DNA from: JBGANR01 sp044222225
GTDB taxonomy: Bacteria > Actinomycetota > Actinomycetes > Mycobacteriales > Mycobacteriaceae
NCBI GenBank assembly: GCA_044222225.1
Contig: JBGANR010000009.1
Coordinates: forward strand, 96,137 to 160,136
DNA: 64,000 bases
Direction: 5' to 3'
In this document: positions 44,438 to 53,531 of the stretch, piece after piece
Layout of the letters: each line of letters opens with the position of its first letter
Position numbering within the stretch: position 1 is the first letter of the stretch
Program-made: the position numbers and the translations under genes
The notes under the pieces: generated by a model
What the model saw: only the letters and a program-made list of their open reading frames with translations
Told to the model about the DNA's origin: nothing
The model's database searches: none

Positions 44438-45823
44438 TCAGAGGTTGATCATGTGCCCTTCGAGGCCGTGGATCGCCTCCTGCAGCGCTTCCGACATCGT
44501 CGGATGGGTGTGCACGTTACGCGCGAGCTCCTTGGTGGTGAGATCCCACTTCTGCGCGAGCGTCAGCTCCGGCAGCATCTCCGAGACGTTGTCGCCGACC
44601 AGGTGGCCGCCGAGCAGCTCGCCGTGCGTGCCGTCGGAGATGAGCTTGGCGAAACCGGCCGTCTCGCCGAGCCCCTTGGCCTTGCCGTTGGCGGTGAACG
44701 GGAACGTCGCGACCTTGACGTCGTAGCCCTCGGCGCGCGCCTGCTCCTCAGTGAGGCCGAAGGACGCGACCTGCGGGTGGCAGAACGTCGCCCGCGGCAT
44801 CATCCGGTAGTCGCCGAGCGTCTGGGTCTCGGCACCGGCGATGGTCTCGGCGGCGACGACGCCCTGGGCCTCGGCGACGTGCGCGAGCTGCAGCTTCGCC
44901 GTGACGTCGCCGATCGCGTAGACGCCGGCCACGTTGGTGCGCATGTGGTCGTCGATGGCGATGGCGCCCCGGTCGGTGAGCTCGACGCCCGTGCGCTCCA
45001 GGCCGAAGCCGGAGACGTTCGGCGCGAAGCCGACGGACATGAGCACCTTGTCGGCGTGCAGCTCACCCGTGGCGCCCTTGGCGTCCGAGTAGGAGACGAC
45101 GACCTCGTCACCGCGGTCGTCGACGCTCGTGACGCGCGTCGACGTCAGCGTCTTGACGCCGAGCTTCTTGTACGCCTTGGCGATCTCCTTGGACGAGTCG
45201 GCGTCTTCGTTGGGCAGCAGCCGGTCGAGGAACTCGACGATCGTCACCTCGACGCCGTAGTTGGCCAGGACGTAGGCGAACTCCATGCCGATGGCACCGG
45301 CACCGATGATGACGATCGAGTCGGGCAGCTCACGGGTGAGGATCTGCGTCTCATAGGTGACGACGTTGTCCGACAGTTCGACGCCCGGCAGCAGCCGCAC
45401 CGACGAGCCGGTGTCGATGATGACGTTGTCGCCGGTGATCGTCCGGTCGCCCACCTGGATGGTCTTGGCGTCGATGAACTCACCGTGGCCGTGCACCTCG
45501 GTGATCTTGTTCTTCTTCATGAGGAAGTGCACGCCGCGCACGATCTCGGACGACACCTTGCGGCTGCGATCGAACGCCGCGCCGAAGTCGAAGGAGACCT
45601 CGCCGGAGATGCCGAACGTCTTCGCCTGCGTGTGGAAGATGTGCGCCAGCTCGGCGTTGCGAAGCAGCGCCTTGCTGGGGATGCACCCCACGTTGAGGCA
45701 CACGCCGCCCCAGTACTTCTCTTCGATGATCGCGGTCTTCTGCCCCAGCTGCGCCGCACGGATCGCGGCGACGTAGCCGCCGGGCCCGGCCCCGAGGACG
45801 ACGGTGTCAAAGTGTTCAGCCAC
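44438..45823 (-). CDS. lpd: Dihydrolipoamide dehydrogenase
   Basis: The E3 subunit, 461 residues, of pyruvate/2-oxoacid dehydrogenase complexes. FAD motif VVLGAGPGGYVAAIRAAQLG, redox disulfide GGVCLNVGCIPSKALL, NAD motif VIIGAGAIGMEFAYVLANYG, and C-terminal His-Glu in HTHPTMSEALQEA. In mycobacteria the same Lpd also serves peroxynitrite reductase/peroxidase. It may serve the E1-like protein at 1-2284 as well (inference). TAGGGT lies eight bases before the GTG (leaderless). Corresponds to lpdC (Rv0462). Confidence 0.95.
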   Translation of the reverse strand: MAEHFDTVVLGAGPGGYVAAIRAAQLGQKTAIIEEKYWGGVCLNVGCIPSKALLRNAELAHIFHTQAKTFGISGEVSFDFGAAFDRSRKVSSEIVRGVHFLMKKNKITEVHGHGEFIDAKTIQVGDRTITGDNVIIDTGSSVRLLPGVELSDNVVTYETQILTRELPDSIVIIGAGAIGMEFAYVLANYGVEVTIVEFLDRLLPNEDADSSKEIAKAYKKLGVKTLTSTRVTSVDDRGDEVVVSYSDAKGATGELHADKVLMSVGFAPNVSGFGLERTGVELTDRGAIAIDDHMRTNVAGVYAIGDVTAKLQLAHVAEAQGVVAAETIAGAETQTLGDYRMMPRATFCHPQVASFGLTEEQARAEGYDVKVATFPFTANGKAKGLGETAGFAKLISDGTHGELLGGHLVGDNVSEMLPELTLAQKWDLTTKELARNVHTHPTMSEALQEAIHGLEGHMINL

Positions 45824-45896
45824 GACCCCAGACCCTACCCGGCACCACCCGGCGTCGCAGACGATCCGGCCCCGGCCGGGTGGCACCATGTGGACC

Positions 45897-47993
45897 ATGA
45901 CGACGGCCGACGACGTGCACGCGCGACCCGGAACCGGAAACGACGAGGACGATCCGCATCTGTGGCTCGAGGACGTCACCGGGGAGGCGGCGCTCGACTG
46001 GGTCCGTGCGCGCAGCGCACGGACGACGGCGGCGCTGGAGGCCGAGCCGCTGTTCGAGACGTTGCGCGCCGAGACGCTCGCCGTCCTCGACAGCGACGAG
46101 CGGATCCGGTACCCGAGACGTCGCGGCCAGTACCTCTACAACTTCTGGCAGGACGAGGCCCACCCGAAGGGCCTGTGGCGGCGGACGACGTTCGACGCGT
46201 ACGTCGGCGGCTCCCCGGAGTGGGACGTGCTCGTCGACGTCGACGCGCTCGCCGCTGAGGAGGACGAGAACTGGGTGTGGAAGGGCGCGTCGGTGGTGCG
46301 GCCCGAGCGGGACCGCGCGCTGCTGAACCTCTCCCGGGGCGGTGCCGACGCCGTCGTCGTCCGCGAGTTCGACCTGGCGACCAGGACGTTCGTGTCCGAC
46401 GGGTTCGTGCTGCCGGAGGCGAAGAGCGACGTCGGCTGGATCGACCGCGACACCGCCTACGTCGGCACCGACTTCGCCTCGTGCCCCGACGGCCTGCCAG
46501 CGCTCACCGACTCCGGCTATCCGCGCACCGTCCGGCGTTGGACGCGCGGCACCTCGCTCGACGACGCCCCGACGGTCTTCGCCGGCGAACCCGGCGACGT
46601 CGCCGCGGGCGCCGGCTACGACCCGACGCCCGGCTACGAGCGACACCTGTTCTCGCGGGCCGTCGACTTCTACACCGAGCTGGTCTACGACGCGACCGAC
46701 CACTCGGCCACCGGAGTTCCCGGTGTCGCGGGAGAACCCGTGCTCCTCGACGCCCCGTCGGACGCGTCGGTCTCGTTCCACCGGCACTGGCTGTTCGTCC
46801 GGCCGCGCACCGACTGGGAGCTCGGCGACGTCGTCCATCCGGCCGGTGCGCTGCTGTGCTTCGACTACGACGCGTTCCGTGCGGGCGACCGGGAGGCGAC
46901 GGTCCTCTTCACTCCCGATGCCCACCGCAGCCTCGACTCCTATTCGGCGACGCGCGACCATCTCGTGCTCGTCACGCTCGAGGACGTCGCGACGCGTGTG
47001 ACGCGGCTGCGCCTCGGCACCTGGGAGGCGTCGACGATCGCCGGGCTGCCGGAGCTCGCGACGGTGTCCGTCTTCGACACCGATCCCGACGAGTCCGATG
47101 AGATCTTCATGACGGCGACCGGCTACGCGACGCCGCCCGCGCTGCTCTACGGCGAGACCACCGAGGCCGTCCGCGTCCTCGCCCAGACGCCCGCGATGTA
47201 CGACGCGTCCGACGTGGGCACCGAGCAGTTCTTCGCCACGAGCGACGACGGGACGCAGGTGCCGTACTTCGTCGTCCGTCATACCGACGCGGACACGCCC
47301 CGCCCGACACTGCTCTACGGCTACGGGGGCTTCGAGAACGCCATGACGCCGGGGTACTCCGGGGTCGTCGGACGCTGCTGGATCGCTCGCGGCGGGGCGT
47401 ACGTCGTGGCCAACATCCGCGGCGGCGGCGAGTACGGGCCGACCTGGCACACGCAGGCGATCGGCCCGGGCCGGCACCGCGCCTACGAGGACTTCGCCGC
47501 CGTCGCCCGCGATCTCGTCGCCCGCGGCATCACGACGCCCGCGCAACTCGGCGCGAAGGGCGGCAGCAACGGCGGCCTGCTCACGGGCGTCATGTACACG
47601 TCGTATCCGGAACTGTTCGGCGCGATTGTCAGCCAGGTTCCGCTGCTCGACATGCGTCGCTACCACCGGCTGCTCGCGGGGGCGTCGTGGATGGCCGAGT
47701 ACGGCGATCCCGACGACCCGGCGCAATGGGAGTTCATCTCCGGCTATTCCCCGTATCAGCGCATCCGGCCGGGGGTGACGCGTCCGCCGCTGCTGGTGAC
47801 GACGTCGACCCGCGACGACCGCGTCCACCCGGGGCACGCGCGGAAGTTCATCGCGCGGCTCGACGAGTTCGGCCAGCCGGGCGTCGACTACTACGAGAAC
47901 ATCGAGGGCGGCCACGGCGGAGCCGCCGACAACGCCCAGGCCGCCTACGCCGCGGCGCTGTCGTACGCATTCCTCTGGCGCGAGCTGGGCTGA
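45897..47993 (+). CDS. Prolyl oligopeptidase family serine peptidase
   Basis: A 698-residue cytosolic peptidase. The N-terminal beta-propeller begins DDPHLWLEDVTGEAALDWVRARS and contains RRGQYLYNFWQDEAHPKGLWRRTT. The C-terminal alpha/beta hydrolase has YGYGGFENAMTP, IRGGGEYGPTWH, nucleophile KGGSNGGLL, aspartate in TSTRDDRVHP and histidine in IEGGHGGAAD. It cuts short proline-containing peptides. Corresponds to Rv0457c. Two ATGs nine bases apart; the second (MTTADD) is preferred. Confidence 0.9.
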   Translation: MTTADDVHARPGTGNDEDDPHLWLEDVTGEAALDWVRARSARTTAALEAEPLFETLRAETLAVLDSDERIRYPRRRGQYLYNFWQDEAHPKGLWRRTTFDAYVGGSPEWDVLVDVDALAAEEDENWVWKGASVVRPERDRALLNLSRGGADAVVVREFDLATRTFVSDGFVLPEAKSDVGWIDRDTAYVGTDFASCPDGLPALTDSGYPRTVRRWTRGTSLDDAPTVFAGEPGDVAAGAGYDPTPGYERHLFSRAVDFYTELVYDATDHSATGVPGVAGEPVLLDAPSDASVSFHRHWLFVRPRTDWELGDVVHPAGALLCFDYDAFRAGDREATVLFTPDAHRSLDSYSATRDHLVLVTLEDVATRVTRLRLGTWEASTIAGLPELATVSVFDTDPDESDEIFMTATGYATPPALLYGETTEAVRVLAQTPAMYDASDVGTEQFFATSDDGTQVPYFVVRHTDADTPRPTLLYGYGGFENAMTPGYSGVVGRCWIARGGAYVVANIRGGGEYGPTWHTQAIGPGRHRAYEDFAAVARDLVARGITTPAQLGAKGGSNGGLLTGVMYTSYPELFGAIVSQVPLLDMRRYHRLLAGASWMAEYGDPDDPAQWEFISGYSPYQRIRPGVTRPPLLVTTSTRDDRVHPGHARKFIARLDEFGQPGVDYYENIEGGHGGAADNAQAAYAAALSYAFLWRELG

Positions 47994-47994
47994 G

Positions 47995-48069
47995 CGCTCA
48001 AAACTGCTCGAGATCGGGTCGATAACCCCGTATAGCGGTTATCCACCCGATCTCGAGCAGTTTTGAGCG
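47995..48069. terminator. CGTATA-apex hairpin D
   Basis: Thirty-three-base arms (47995-48027 and 48037-48069) pair with a single mismatch around the nine-base loop CCGTATAGC. It starts one base after the peptidase stop codon and ends seven bases before the convergent gene's stop. The stem is the longest in the window and contains CTCGAG. Confidence 0.8.
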
Positions 48070-48076
48070 GACGTCG

Positions 48077-48610
48077 TCAGCGCACGAGGCCGTGCCGCGC
48101 GTTTCCGGCCCCGAGATACACCTCGCCGAGCGTCAGGCAGGCCGCGCCGCGCGTCGTCACGGCGACGGTGTAGCCGCCCTCGCAGATCACCTGGCCGTAT
48201 CCCGCCTGGGCCTCGCCGGCATAGCCCGCCAGCGCCAGCGCGTTCTCGCCGTCGCGGGCCTGGACGTAGGCGCCCCCGCCGGGCCCGAACGCGTAGGCGT
48301 ACCCCGTGCTGCGCCGCTCGGCGTTGCTCACGGCGATGCCCTTGCGTACGGGCGCGAGCGCCGTCGAGGTGCTGCCGCCGCGTGCCCCCGCCAGCGCGCG
48401 GCTCAGCGGGCTCGCCTCCGCGCGGGCGCGCGACGACGCGTCGGAGTCGGCCAGGCAGACGCCGCTGCCGTCCGCGGCGAACCGCGCACCGTCCCCGACG
48501 ACGGTGCAGCGCAGCGGATCCGCCGCGGCGCTCCCGCCCCCGACGACGGCCAGGCCGGTCAACGCGCCGGCTCCCAGCAGCCCGGCCCCCACTACTCGCC
48601 GAAGACTCAT
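48077..48610 (-). CDS. Small secreted protein, unknown
   Basis: A 177-residue exported protein. Signal peptide MSLRRVVGAGLLGAGALTGLAVVGGGSAAADP is probably cut after AAA/ADP. The mature part has four cysteines in two pairs (RCTVVGD...GVCLADSD, QVICEGG...AACLTLGE) and a Gly/Tyr-rich middle (TGYAYAFGPGGGAYVQARDG). The ATG is preceded by a G-rich ribosome-binding site. I do not recognise the family. Probably a small disulfide-stabilised domain outside the cell. Confidence 0.7.
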   Translation of the reverse strand: MSLRRVVGAGLLGAGALTGLAVVGGGSAAADPLRCTVVGDGARFAADGSGVCLADSDASSRARAEASPLSRALAGARGGSTSTALAPVRKGIAVSNAERRSTGYAYAFGPGGGAYVQARDGENALALAGYAGEAQAGYGQVICEGGYTVAVTTRGAACLTLGEVYLGAGNARHGLVR

Positions 48611-48727
48611 CCGCCTTGCCCCCCTTGACCATTCGGTGTCGTTTCCGAATCCGACGCTACTCGTCCGACGGATCGGCTCCGAGAACGCCACACCGGCGTC
48701 CGGCCTCGGGTCTCGGGTGGCCCCGGT

Positions 48728-49168
48728 TCAGAGGGTCATACGTCGGTTGACCTCGTCCGTCAGCCCCTTACGTGCCGTCTCGACGGCGAGCTTCTGCCCC
48801 TTCCGGACGACGAAGCCGGGGAGCATGATCTTGAGCTCCACCTCGATCTCGAACGCCACATGGCAGCCGCCGTCGCGCGGAGTCACGGTGTAGCTGCCGA
48901 TCTGGCTCTTCATCTGGCCCGATTCGATGAGCTCCCAGCGGCAGACGGTATCGGTCCACGAGTACGCGAGAACCTGCTCATCGGTGAAGCCGAGCGCGCT
49001 GACCTTGACCCGCACCTTCCGCGGGTACCCCTGCTCGTCCTCTTCGAGGACCTCGGCCTCTTTGTGTGAGCTCGACCAGTCCGGCAGCGCAGCGATGTCG
49101 AGAAGGAGATCCATGACGACGCTCGGCTTGCAGTCGAGGTCGAATTCGGTGCTTTCTTTGACAGCCAT
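48728..49168 (-). CDS. SRPBCC family protein
   Basis: A 146-residue START/Bet v1-like domain: ESTEFDLDCKPSVVMDLLLDIAALPDWSSSHKEAEVLEEDEQGYPRKVRVKV, then WELIESGQMKSQIGSYTVTPRDGGCHVAFEIEVELKIMLPGF. It matches the polyketide cyclase/dehydrase or coenzyme-Q-binding subgroup. TAGGTT lies seven bases before the ATG (leaderless). Ligand unknown; probably lipid. Confidence 0.82.
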   Translation of the reverse strand: MAVKESTEFDLDCKPSVVMDLLLDIAALPDWSSSHKEAEVLEEDEQGYPRKVRVKVSALGFTDEQVLAYSWTDTVCRWELIESGQMKSQIGSYTVTPRDGGCHVAFEIEVELKIMLPGFVVRKGQKLAVETARKGLTDEVNRRMTL

Positions 49169-49219
49169 GACGGTCAACCTACCGCCGGACCGGCCGCCTG
49201 CCGGCGACAGCCGGAGAAA

Positions 49220-50047
49220 CTACCGAGCCGCCGTCCGCCCGAGCGCCAGGTGGCCGACGAGCGCGAGGACCGCGATGATCGCCCCCGCCCCGGCGGTGTA
49301 GAGCGCGGTCTCATCGAGGTCGGAGACGAGCCTGTCGACGATCAGCGTCGCGACCTGGCGGGCCGTGCCGTCGGCGCCCCCGACCTGCTGCTCCAGCGCA
49401 CCCCGTAGGACGACGGACGCCGCGAACCCGATGAGTCCCGCGACGACGACGCCGAGCCCGAGGAACATCCCCATGAGGAACCGGCGTCGGGCGGCGACGA
49501 GCGCGCCGAGTGCGGCGAGGATCGCCAGGCCGGTCAGCCCGAACGCGAGCAGGGAGATCTGTCCGCCGAAGGCGCGGAAGGCACCGGCCTCGAGGCCGCC
49601 GGAGGATCGGCCGATCGTCACGCGCAGCGTCCCATCGGCCAGCTGCGGCGCGAGCCCGTGGCCGTACTTGTCCAGCGCCCGGTTGGCCATCGCGGTGAAG
49701 TCGAGCGACATCGGCTGCTGATCGGTGCCCGGCTGCGGTTCCAGGAACAGCCAATCGTGCTGCTGCGCGGCCGTCTGCCGGAAGTCGTCCGGGAAGTCGG
49801 GGCCGGCGGTGTAGGCCTTCGCGAACGGCAACGCCAGCGCCTTGGGCAGCTGGGTGTTCGCCGCGATCTGGGTGGCGATCTCGTCGGCGACGATGTCCTG
49901 CATCCCGGCCGACTCCGCGAGGGGCGCGACGGTCTGGACGAAGCCGTCCTTGGAGACCAGGGCCTGTCGGGCCCACAGCGAGGGCACGGCGACGATCGTG
50001 GCCAGCACCGCGACGGCGGCGAGGAAGACGGAGAGGGCGGTGCGCAC
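49220..50047 (-). CDS. Membrane protein, unknown
   Basis: A 275-residue protein. One N-terminal helix (TALSVFLAAVAVLATIVAVPSL), an outside region of about 130 residues (DGFVQTVAPLAESAGMQDIVADEIATQI), then three further helices near the C-terminus. The layout resembles actinobacterial exported proteins annotated as integral membrane proteins of unknown role. The start is GTG at VRTALSV, chosen because TAGGGT lies seven bases upstream; a 15-codon upstream extension exists. Confidence 0.72.
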   Translation of the reverse strand: MRTALSVFLAAVAVLATIVAVPSLWARQALVSKDGFVQTVAPLAESAGMQDIVADEIATQIAANTQLPKALALPFAKAYTAGPDFPDDFRQTAAQQHDWLFLEPQPGTDQQPMSLDFTAMANRALDKYGHGLAPQLADGTLRVTIGRSSGGLEAGAFRAFGGQISLLAFGLTGLAILAALGALVAARRRFLMGMFLGLGVVVAGLIGFAASVVLRGALEQQVGGADGTARQVATLIVDRLVSDLDETALYTAGAGAIIAVLALVGHLALGRTAAR

Positions 50048-50137
50048 GGGAAAAACCCTACCGTCGCCGCGGCGGTCCCTGCGCCCGCTCACCGGCGCCG
50101 TCCCCGGCGCGGCCGGGTTCGCCCCGGATCCGGACCG

Positions 50138-51112
50138 CTACCGGCCGACGGCCTCACGCACGGCGGCCAGAACCTCGTCGAAGCCGCGCCGGTGCGAGTC
50201 GACGACGGCGGTGTGCGTGTAGCCGTCGAGGACCACGAGCCGTCCGGTGCCGCCGGCCGCCTGCAGGGCAGCGAGATAGCGCTGGCTGTACTCCGGTGGG
50301 ACGAGCGGATCGTCGGTGCCGACGATCGCCGTCACCGGCACGGCCTTGTTGACGTGCTTGATCGGGTCGATGGCGGCCCAGCGATTCGGCGCCGTCCACA
50401 TCGGCGCGCCGATCGCCGCCGCGATCCGGTCGTTGCCCAGCCAGGAGGCGAGTTCGAGGTCGAGCACCCCGGCCAACGAGATGACCGCCTTCGCCTCGAC
50501 GCGCGGGATGCCGCCGACGCCGGTGACGCGCCCCGCCGAGCGGGTCCCCGCCCACGCCGCGAGCTGCCCGCCGGACGAATGGCCGGCGACGACCACCCGC
50601 GAGACGTCGAGCCGAGGCTCCTCGGCCGCCATGTCGGCCAGGTGGTCGATGGCGTCGGCGACGTCGGAGAACGTCGCCGGCCAGCCGCCGCCCGAGCCGA
50701 CACGTCGATACTCGACGTTGAGCACCGCGTACCCCTGCGCGGCGAGCTTGCGTGCGAAGGGCGCGATCGCGCCGGCGCCGATTCCCGCCTTCCACGATCC
50801 GCCGTGCACGAGGACGACCACCGGCAGCGGCTTCTCGTCATCGCTGGCGGGCAGGTAGAGATCCGACCAGTTCTGCGTCGGGTCGGCGACGCCCGTCGAC
50901 ACCTCGTAGGGATGCCGCGTCTTCTCGACCTCTTCGCGCGGCTTGGCCGGGCCGTTGACGGCGAGCGCCGGACCGATCGAGGTGGGCTCGCCGGCCTCGG
51001 CCGAATCCCCCGCCCCCTTGGCGGACACCACCACGATCCCCGTCACGACGAGCATGAAAGCCGTCACGACGGCCGCGATCAATCCCCGCCTCTCACGCCA
51101 GCCTGCCGGCAC
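50138..51112 (-). CDS. Secreted/anchored alpha/beta hydrolase (esterase)
   Basis: A 324-residue hydrolase. A basic N-terminus and one hydrophobic helix (GLIAAVVTAFMLVVTGIVVVSA) act as signal or anchor. VVVLVHGGSWKAG is the HGG oxyanion motif of the hormone-sensitive-lipase/kynurenine-formamidase-like group. VVVAGHSSGGQLAAW is the nucleophile elbow, IVGTDDPLVPP the acid, and GYTHTAVVD the histidine. The GTG follows AGGAG by seven bases. Likely acts outside the membrane on an ester; substrate unknown. Confidence 0.83.
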   Translation of the reverse strand: MPAGWRERRGLIAAVVTAFMLVVTGIVVVSAKGAGDSAEAGEPTSIGPALAVNGPAKPREEVEKTRHPYEVSTGVADPTQNWSDLYLPASDDEKPLPVVVLVHGGSWKAGIGAGAIAPFARKLAAQGYAVLNVEYRRVGSGGGWPATFSDVADAIDHLADMAAEEPRLDVSRVVVAGHSSGGQLAAWAGTRSAGRVTGVGGIPRVEAKAVISLAGVLDLELASWLGNDRIAAAIGAPMWTAPNRWAAIDPIKHVNKAVPVTAIVGTDDPLVPPEYSQRYLAALQAAGGTGRLVVLDGYTHTAVVDSHRRGFDEVLAAVREAVGR

Positions 51113-51231
51113 GCACTCACTCCTTGTCCCGACTCGACACACACGAACCGATCCATGATCCCCCATGAGAGGTCACGGACCACATCACCCGAGATGAACA
51201 TCACGCGTGTCGGCGGGAGGCCCGCCCAAAA

Positions 51232-51290
51232 ACTGTAAAAATCAAGGCCTCCAACCGCCATACGGGGCTGGGGGCCTTGATTTTTACAGT
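51232..51290. terminator. CGTATA-type hairpin E after sucD
   Basis: Perfect 18-bp arms (ACTGTAAAAATCAAGGCC at 51232-51249; complement at 51273-51290) around a 23-base loop. Read on the minus strand, the loop contains CCCCGTATGGCGG, close to the CCCCGTATA of hairpins C and D. It begins 11 bp beyond the sucD stop. The stem is unusually A/T-rich for this genome. Confidence 0.8.
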
Positions 51291-51301
51291 CTTGCGCGGC
51301 G

Positions 51302-52204
<903 letters not shown>

Positions 52205-52219
52205 GACTGTTCGAGTCCC

Positions 52220-53389
52220 TTACTTCGCGGCGGCGGCCAGCTCGGCGGCCTTGTCGGCGGCCTCGTCCATCGTTCCGACGACCGTGACCAGCGGATTGTT
52301 CGCCTCGGCGAGGATCCGGCGGCCCTCGTCGACATTGTTGCCGTCGAGGCGCACGACGAGCGGCTTGGTGGCGGCGTCGCCGAGGATCTCGAGCGCCTTG
52401 ACGATGCCGGTGGCGACGGCGTCACAGGCGGTGATGCCGCCGAAGACGTTGACGAACACGCTCTTGACCTGCGAGTCGCCGAGGATGACGTCGAGCCCGT
52501 TGGCCATGACGGTGGCCGAGGCGCCGCCGCCGATGTCGAGGAAGTTCGCCGGCTTGACGCCGCCATGCCGCTCGCCCGCGTAGGCGACGACGTCGAGCGT
52601 GCTCATGACGAGGCCGGCGCCGTTGCCGATGATGCCGACCTCGCCGTCGAGCTTGACGTAGTTGAGGTCGTTCTCCTTGGCCTTGAGCTCGAGCGGGTCG
52701 GTGGCCGCCTTGTCCTCGAACTCGGCGTGCTCGGGGTGCCGGAAGTCGGCGTTGCCGTCCAGCGTCACCTTGCCGTCGAGCGCGAGGATCTGATCGTCCG
52801 GCGTGCGGACCAGCGGGTTGACCTCGACGAGCGTGGTGTCCTCGGCGACGAAGACGTCCCACAGCTTGGCGATGGTCACGGCGGCGGCGTCGAGCACCTC
52901 GGCGGGCAGGTGCCCCTGCTCGGCGATCGAGCGCGCGGTCGCGACGTCGACGCCCTTCGTGGCGCTGACCGCTACCTTGGCGAGCCGATCCGGCTTGGTC
53001 GCGGCGACCTCTTCGATGTCCATGCCGCCCTCGACGGAGCACATGGCGAGGTACGTGCGGTTCGCACGGTCGAGCAGGAAGGAGATGTAGTACTCCTCGG
53101 CGATGTCGCTGGCTTCGGCGACGAGGAGCTTCTTGACGATATGACCTTTGATATCGAGGCCGAGGATGTTCTCGGCATGGGCGAAGGCGTCGTCGGCCGT
53201 CGCCGCGTACTTGACGCCGCCGGCCTTTCCACGGCCACCGACCTTGACCTGCGCCTTCACCATCACGGGCTTGCCGATTTCCTCGGCGATCTCACGGGCG
53301 CCCGCGGCGGAATCGGTGACCCCTCCGGCTGTACTCGGCACCCCGTGCTTGGCGAACAGTTCCTTCGCCTGGTATTCGAAGAGATCCAC
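52220..53389 (-). CDS. sucC: Succinate-CoA ligase, beta subunit
   Basis: A 389-residue ATP-grasp subunit: MDLFEYQAKELFAKHGVPSTAGGV, KAQVKVGGRGKAGGVKYA, EVNPLVRTPDDQILALDGKV and ANFLDIGGGASATVMANGLDVIL. First gene of sucCD; the promoter region (53390-53461) holds a CTTCTCGAGAAG palindrome just upstream of the start that could be an operator. Corresponds to Rv0951. Confidence 0.96.
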   Translation of the reverse strand: MDLFEYQAKELFAKHGVPSTAGGVTDSAAGAREIAEEIGKPVMVKAQVKVGGRGKAGGVKYAATADDAFAHAENILGLDIKGHIVKKLLVAEASDIAEEYYISFLLDRANRTYLAMCSVEGGMDIEEVAATKPDRLAKVAVSATKGVDVATARSIAEQGHLPAEVLDAAAVTIAKLWDVFVAEDTTLVEVNPLVRTPDDQILALDGKVTLDGNADFRHPEHAEFEDKAATDPLELKAKENDLNYVKLDGEVGIIGNGAGLVMSTLDVVAYAGERHGGVKPANFLDIGGGASATVMANGLDVILGDSQVKSVFVNVFGGITACDAVATGIVKALEILGDAATKPLVVRLDGNNVDEGRRILAEANNPLVTVVGTMDEAADKAAELAAAAK

Positions 53390-53461
53390 GAAAGCTCACC
53401 ATCTTCTCGAGAAGTCGCCCGCTCTTGTGTGGGCGGGTCCGTCTTGGAGCCTATCGCCGCT

Positions 53462-53486
53462 GGCACCCGGCTCGGACCCGGGTGCC
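53462..53486. terminator. Hairpin between the large membrane protein gene and sucC
   Basis: A perfect 9-bp stem GGCACCCGG/CCGGGTGCC with a seven-base loop, 45 bp beyond the membrane protein's stop and 72 bp before the sucC start. Probable terminator that keeps sucCD transcription separate. Confidence 0.65.
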
Positions 53487-53531
53487 GGACCTGTGGCCTA
53501 GTTCACCCGCCGTTCGTCATGCGCACCGGCT

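Noticed and set aside
44438..45823. Whether lpd belongs to an E1/E2 operon in this window
   Set aside because: Neighbours are a convergent protease and a divergent peptidase; no E2 or second E1 gene is adjacent.
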